A stretch of 64,000 bases of DNA from Homalodisca vitripennis (Eukaryota; Arthropoda; Insecta; Hemiptera; Cicadellidae), in NCBI RefSeq assembly GCF_021130785.1, contig NC_060212.1, forward strand, positions 145,973,501 through 146,037,500, written 5' to 3'. Below are positions 59,691-64,000 of this stretch, one piece after another; position 1 is the stretch's first letter, and each line of letters opens with the position of its first letter. Both the position numbers and the translations under genes were made by a program. The notes below the pieces were generated by a model. That model did not search any database and had not been told where the DNA came from. It was given only the letters and a program-made list of their open reading frames with translations.

Positions 59691-59897
59691 GGCGAGAAGA
59701 AGCGGCAAGTGGAGTTCGAGAGAGTTCACACGCTACAGCTGATGTTGGAGAAGGAGCAGAGGTTCGTAGAGTGTCTGCGGAGCGAATTGGCCAAAAGCAA
59801 CGACGTCAAGAAACAAGAGCAGCTCGTAGGAGCTGAGCGAAGAGTGCAGACCCTGCAGCAGCAGCTGCTAAATCTGTCCTCGCACTACGAGCAAGAG
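59691..59897 (+). CDS. RhoGEF2: RhoGEF2/ARHGEF11/12-like coiled-coil exon
   Basis: A 207-nt plus-strand exon between acceptor GTGTCTCTAG and donor GTTAGA, exactly 69 codons, phase 0 at both ends. It starts GEKKRQVEFERVHTLQLM, continues LEKEQRFVECLRSELAK, then EQLVGAERRVQTLQQQLL and ends SSHYEQE. Heptad spacing of Leu/Val (V-TLQLMLEKEQ, RVQTLQQQLLNL) and high charge show a coiled coil. Vertebrate LARG/PDZ-RhoGEF have a matching segment between the PDZ and RGS-like domains (Q-K-x-E-x-L-x-x-M-L-x-K-E-Q ... A-x-x-x-x-x-x-L-Q-x-Q-L). In these proteins the RGS-like domain receives G-alpha-12/13 signals and the DH-PH domains activate Rho1/RhoA. No RGS, DH or PH exon is present in the remaining 4 kb. 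The PDZ exons of the apparent same gene lie 15-20 kb away on the other strand. Codon use is GC-richer than its surroundings. Confidence 0.85.
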
Positions 59898-60082
59898 GTT
59901 AGAATTCGAGGATCGGACATTTTGAGTTTTGCTTGTATGATTTTATCTGATGTGTTGTTATGAATGAAATGTTCGTATTCGATGTTAGTTAGTCATCTTG
60001 AAAGTAGATGTCAATAGTTAATATTTTCAGTAGATTAATAATTATTGTAGAGTTATTTTTATTTTCGGTAACTGCTTTTATA

Positions 60083-60640
60083 CAGGGTGTTAATTTGAAA
60101 ACTTCAAATTCGTATTAAAAGACATAGACCAAGTATAAAAATTCTGTAAACGGGAGTGTATAGTACTAATTGGGGGGAAAAAATTATCAAAATGGGGGTG
60201 CTCATCCCCATGCCTCCCCGTACCCAAAGCCAAAATTTTGAAATGGCAACTAATACCTTGTGACACCTCAAATTGAAGCTCATAAAAATGCTGTATTTTG
60301 GTAAACAAATTGAAACTGGCCAAGCCGTTTGGTACCAGCAGCCAATAATGTAATTTCTTGCACAACAATTTTTAGTCTACAAAGTACTGTACTGCTGCTA
60401 ATAACAACAAAATTACTCACTGAATACTGTTGTAAATTCTTTGTATACTCCAAATCAAATGTTCAAATCGGTAGCCATTGTTGTTTAAGCAAAAAACAAT
60501 CTATTTTCTATAATAATTCTTGCATAACCTTTCTAAAAGTTTCTCTGCTTAAGCTTCTGCACTCAGCAGTGATCCTGTTTTTCAAGTCTCGGGACACCGT
60601 AATAGGTTTTATTTTCAACAAGATTATTTTCCATTCTATT
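60083..60640 (-). pseudogene. 3' part of a mariner-like transposon with transposase C-terminal relic
   Basis: On the minus strand, KPITVSRDLKNRITAECRSL and SRETFRKVMQEL, a stop, then KIDCFLLKQQWLP fit the last segment of insect mariner-like transposases (LK-RI-AEC--L--ETL-KV-QE-...C---NG-HFE). Further on comes a 3' UTR with GGGTACGGGGAGGCATGGGG, and the element ends in AACACCCTGTATA at 60083, a CAGGGTGTT inverted-repeat end next to TA. The catalytic blocks are missing and two stops interrupt the relic. The other end was not found. Confidence 0.65.
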
Positions 60641-61379
60641 CTTGTCAAGTGAGTTGTTTCTTTTCGCACAATATCGTAAATATTTTATTGAGTTTTTGTG
60701 TAGAAATTGGTCGGTGGCATGTCCACACTACATTTTAATAAAGGACAGCTAACACTATGGTTTGTGAAACACGGGAATGGTGATGAGACAGGGAAATTGG
60801 CCGGTAATGCCTCGCCACATATTGGGATTAACTTTTGGTTAGCGCTACCGTCCATTAAGTGAAAGCCTTCCTTATCTGCACGGACCACGGCGACGCATCG
60901 TCGGCATTAGCTGATTACCTCAAAATCATTAACAAAATGATGGATGAGGCTGTGTTTACCCCTGTCATGCAAATTGCCCCACGCAATAGATGCGTCGTTA
61001 CTTTCATTTTGTTTTCATATAATCGTAGACTGCACAATTCACGCTGATTAGAACTAACACGTTATATGTAGCTGATCATTCTGTTAGTACACTTTTTATT
61101 GACCAACAAACTTACTAAGTCGAATTTTTCTTCGCCAACAGTCGATCAAAGTGATCGTTGTTGTCGGCTATTTTATCAAACTAAGACTGAAAAGTATTGG
61201 AAAACTTTCGTTTAAGTATTGGTTTATTGGTCGTTGAATAAACATACACATAATTAATGGTATGAAATTGATTGAAGCGGTATGGATCATTTTAAATCTT
61301 AAAAATTAAGCCCTGTTTCGGAACTTACATTATGATCAAAGGCACTAATGTATAATACTATACAATAGGCGCAGCGAAT
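60641..61379. other. No gene recognised
   Basis: Contains a coding-like open stretch at 60859-61047 (FLICTDHGDASSALADYLK) without recognised homology or a clear acceptor. Otherwise AT-rich. Confidence 0.35.
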
Positions 61380-61815
61380 AGTGGAATTGCACTTCTTTGT
61401 GCAAACACTCGAATCGAAAGACATGAGCATGTTTATATGTGCCGCGCGTGGTTTATGTGCAGCATTCAAGTCTGAATTGTCTGGAATGCAGTATAATGTC
61501 GTTGGATCACATTCAAAATGCAGTACACATTCAACGATGGCGATACACACCGAACATCGCAGGAGGGCTTGTAGTGGGTGTGCGGTCGGGCGGATAGCGA
61601 CGGACACGCCCCCATATAACTCATAGAGGATTTAACTGCCAGGTGCGTGAGTGTGCGTGTGTCCGTGCTGCCATATAGGACACAATCCGACGCTGCACGC
61701 ACCGACAGTCGCGGGTAGTATGGAGCTGTGTACAAAGCGGAGTGTGACCTTTAGCGTGAAAGGTCGCGGGGCACCACTTTGGGCCCGGTTCCAAGTTGCA
61801 AATCCACGTAAATCC
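61380..61815. other. CpG-containing GC-richer patch, unassigned
   Basis: GC content rises (GTGTGCGGTCGGGCGGATAG, GGTCGCGGGGCACCACTTTG) and both strands carry overlapping open frames of 60-100 codons, none recognised. It could be regulatory DNA or an unrecognised exon or element. Confidence 0.3.
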
Positions 61816-62769
61816 TTACAAACAAACACACCCACCTAAACACACTAATGAATAATCATGATCAACATTACCAAGTACACGGCACGTTACGAAATGTCAC
61901 TGGTACTTGATCAAACGTGCCGATGTCGCTCAATACCCGGTGGTAATCACTCTGCCCTGACAGCTGCTCGGCGAGTGCATGTAAACACACTCTACTCTCG
62001 GGCCCGACATGACGTTATCTTCTGAGAAAAGTGACTTCATAAGGTCTATCTTGATGTGTTTCAAACAGCAATTTTGCCCCTTATCTCTTAACAGCCGCAT
62101 AACGTTATCAGAACTAGCACTAGACGGATGATTTGTCTCAGTCTCACAATTCACCTTGTACCCACTTTGTAGTTGCACTTGCTGTGTGCTTGTGGACATA
62201 AAAGTGCTTTCTCCGACACTCACTTTGTTTCTTTATTACTTTTTAATGGCCTAAGAAAATATAACCGAACAATTAAAATGAAAAATCTTAAGGGCAAACG
62301 AACAATCATATCCAATTTGTTAGCAAAATTAAAATAATTTCTAAATTGGGGAATTCATAATAGTTACATTGTACCGAAATAGCGAAAAAGAGAAAATATA
62401 CGTGACGTAATTAATCGGCAACGACAAGACCAACTACCAAATCTAGATTACCCTTTGGCACGATGACGTCACGCTTGCGAACATTCCCACATTCAGTGTT
62501 CCATCAATCTTCATTTGAGGACCTCCAGACTCAGAACTGCTGCAATTTTAAACGTTTTATATGATTCAAGTCCTTTAATTTCTATGCAGAGTTTAGTTTT
62601 CTTTTTGGGGAATTTAATCTGTTTGTAATGTACTTTTTGACATAAAAATATTTTAATCTAAATTCTAAAATGGGACTCAAATCGCAATTTCAAAGTTATT
62701 GCTATGAATCATTTGGTTCTCAAATTGGCCGACAAATTATTGATGACAGTTATTTTTGTATGCACATAA
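61816..62769. other. No recognised gene; CRE palindrome TGACGTCA at 62464-62471
   Basis: A 97-codon minus-strand frame (61930-62223) starts MSVGESTFMS but matches no family known to me. A consensus full CRE sits in AT-rich DNA at 62464; with no promoter identified next to it, its relevance is unknown. Confidence 0.35.
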
Positions 62770-62876
62770 TTTCAATAAACAATGAATCACAAAAAGTACT
62801 TGCTTCGCCGAGACTCGAACTCGGATCTCTCACTAGCCGGTGAATGTGCTACCATTACACCACAAAGCCCTTACTT
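62770..62876 (-). mobile_element. tRNA-derived SINE, fullest copy in the window
   Basis: On the minus strand: GGCTTTGTGGTGTAATGGTA (box A region), GCACATTCACCGGCTAGTGA (anticodon arm), CCGAGTTCGAGTCTCGG (a perfect 5-7-5 T arm with box B) and CGAAGCA, which pairs with the 5' GGCTTTG at six of seven positions. The anticodon loop is only 6 nt, so it is not a normal tRNA. The body GTACTTTTTGTGATTCATTG and TTTATTGAAATT follows, shared with the copies at 58597-58726 and 63122-63206. Pol III transcription from the A and B boxes is expected of the family. Confidence 0.8.
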
Positions 62877-62894
62877 TTTACGATTCAATTATTT

Positions 62895-62975
62895 TGTATT
62901 TGGCCGTATCTGTCACATATGCGTTTTAAATAACCAAACTAATATATGATCGGAAGACCAAATACCTGTCAAACC
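62895..62975 (-). repeat. 77-bp segment shared with 58965-59041
   Basis: The minus-strand text GACAGGTATTTGGTCTTCCG then GATCATAT...GACAGATACGGCCAAATACA is also present on the plus strand at 58965-59041 with few changes. Here it stands just upstream of the SINE head, there beside TA repeats, so it is a separate dispersed unit or the 5' part of a composite element. Confidence 0.85.
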
Positions 62976-63064
62976 AAACAAATTGTATTTACATTAATTA
63001 AATTTGTATGACTGGCAATAGCTGAATTGAATTTAAATAAACATGGAATCGCATTATGTATTTA

Positions 63065-63065
<1 letters not shown>

Positions 63066-63114
<49 letters not shown>
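63066..63114. repeat. TA microsatellite
   Basis: About 49 bp of nearly pure TA directly before a truncated SINE copy. The tyrosine-isoleucine frame across it is an artefact. Confidence 0.97.
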
Positions 63115-63118
<4 letters not shown>

Positions 63119-63121
63119 AAT

Positions 63122-63206
63122 ACATCAAGTGAGAGATCCGGGTTCGACTCCCCGCGGAGCAAGTACTTTTTGTGATTCAATGTTTATTGAAATTATATAT
63201 ATATAT
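63122..63206 (+). mobile_element. 5'-truncated SINE copy
   Basis: Begins in the anticodon arm (CAAGTGAGAGATCCGGGTTC), then GACTCCCCGCGGAGCAAGTA, CTTTTTGTGATTCAATG and TTTATTGAAATTATATAT. It matches the 3' two-thirds of the element at 62770-62876. Confidence 0.85.
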
Positions 63207-63215
63207 CTTATATAT

Positions 63216-63704
63216 ATAAAAATCTTGAGTCACGATGTATGTTGCCAATAAACTCCAAAACGACTGAACCAATTTTAATCAAATTTCACATGTATCCGTA
63301 ATTTAGTCTAACTTAGAAGATAGGATAGTTATTATCTGAATTATTCGCTTATGTCGTGAATATAAACGAATAAAATGAAGAAAAGTTTTCAAAGCGCCTG
63401 CACATTACAACCTGCAATTACGAGATAGATACGTATATTAAACAGTGAAACACTATTTGAAGGCGCTAAGTTATGATGTATAATTGTCTAAACTAAATTT
63501 TTGGTTTGAACTTAAAGGTTGAGTGGTAGACCACTTTGTAATAAAATACATTATGCATGTACAATACATTTTTTGACATATTTTCTTGATCGTGACATCA
63601 AGGTAAAATCTACATCGGGGTTGGAAATATAATTTACTTCAACCAGAAATGCTCATACGCGGGCAAAACTTACGAAAAGCGTGCGAAGCCGCGGGAAACA
63701 GCTA

Positions 63705-63778
<74 letters not shown>
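63216..63778 (+). mobile_element. RTE-like LINE 3' tail with (TA)n end
   Basis: CCAAAACGACTGAACCAATT, then TTTAATCAAATTTCACATGT, and the terminal GCGAAGCCGCGGGAAACAGC TAGTA followed by about 75 bp of TA (63704-63778). In insects such 3' sequences occur at the ends of RTE-type LINEs and the short elements they mobilise. No reverse transcriptase is present. The assignment is by recalled motif. Confidence 0.55.
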
Positions 63779-63779
<1 letters not shown>

Positions 63780-64000
63780 ATAGTGAACGTTTTTATTTTT
63801 ATAAATGCATAGCCAGGCATTGATCCATTCCGAGATTTTATTTTAACAGTAACATTTCTTCATTCCAAACAGGGGTTGTATTTTATCAGAAACAGTTTCA
63901 TGATAACCGCCAGTCTACGCTATCAGCTACGATATTTCGTTTTATCAAGCATTAACTGTCCTCTAAAATAGTTGCAATCAACTATAGTGTTTCGTGGACG
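63779..64000. other. No gene recognised
   Basis: AT-rich unique DNA to the right edge. Confidence 0.5.

Noticed and set aside
61930..62223. 97-codon minus-strand frame starting MSVGESTFMS
   Set aside because: No recognisable domain and no supporting splice or promoter context; length alone is compatible with chance in GC-richer DNA.
62796..62876. Functional tRNA gene
   Set aside because: The anticodon loop has 6 nt and the acceptor stem has a mismatch; truncated copies with the same downstream body exist nearby, so it is a SINE head.

Overview
This window is non-coding-dominated nuclear DNA of an animal, almost certainly an insect and possibly a hemipteran (inferred from the style of the LINE, mariner-like and tRNA-SINE relics; no species call is possible by eye). 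It is AT-rich, has no operon-like coding density, and is full of satellite arrays and decayed transposable elements. There is no rRNA, no CRISPR and no complete gene. The only host coding sequence I can support is three short exons of one gene, a RhoGEF2/ARHGEF11/12-type Rho guanine-nucleotide exchange factor. Two consecutive PDZ-domain exons lie on the minus strand (44563-44612, then 39405-39462). The exon for the coiled coil that follows the PDZ domain in this family lies on the plus strand (59691-59897). Exons of one gene on opposite strands imply an inversion or an assembly error between them.

Layout. 1-4109: about 27 copies of a 153-bp satellite, continuing off the left edge. 4.8-5.3 kb: 3' end of a jockey-like LINE. 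7.1-12.1 kb: AT-rich DNA bounded by two inverted GC-rich hairpin repeats, with a small MITE and short duplications inside. 14.2 kb: one reverse-transcriptase motif. 16.65-18.1 kb: 180-bp satellite with a dimeric higher-order structure. 19.5-20.1 kb: three copies of a roughly 200-bp unit. 21.2-22.3 kb: three copies of a roughly 160-bp unit interrupted by a 700-bp fold-back element. 23.7-24.6 kb: 103-bp array. 25.7 kb: mariner-like C-terminal relic. 32.5-33.1 kb: 54-bp array. 34.0-34.6 kb: a tRNA-derived SINE and a MITE.

39.4-44.6 kb: the two PDZ exons, with a LINE fragment and a mariner-like transposase pseudogene in the intron between them and a C15A tract just upstream of the first exon. 45.4-47.5 kb: about 41 copies of a 50-bp unit. 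47.9-50.1 kb: about 14 copies of a 161-bp unit. 50.8-52.0 kb: LINE reverse transcriptase on the minus strand. 53.9-56.1 kb: about 42 copies of a 52-bp unit carrying a CRE/bZIP-like octamer. 58.6-59.4 kb: head-to-head SINE halves and a 190-bp inverted repeat. 59.7 kb: coiled-coil exon. 60.1-60.6 kb: mariner-like relic. 62.8-63.8 kb: SINE copies and an RTE-like 3' tail with TA repeats.

The eight main tandem arrays together cover about 14 kb, roughly a fifth of the window. I found no convincing new molecular system. The items most worth checking are the split-orientation RhoGEF2 locus, the fold-back element inside a tandem unit, the dimeric satellite and the CRE-like array.
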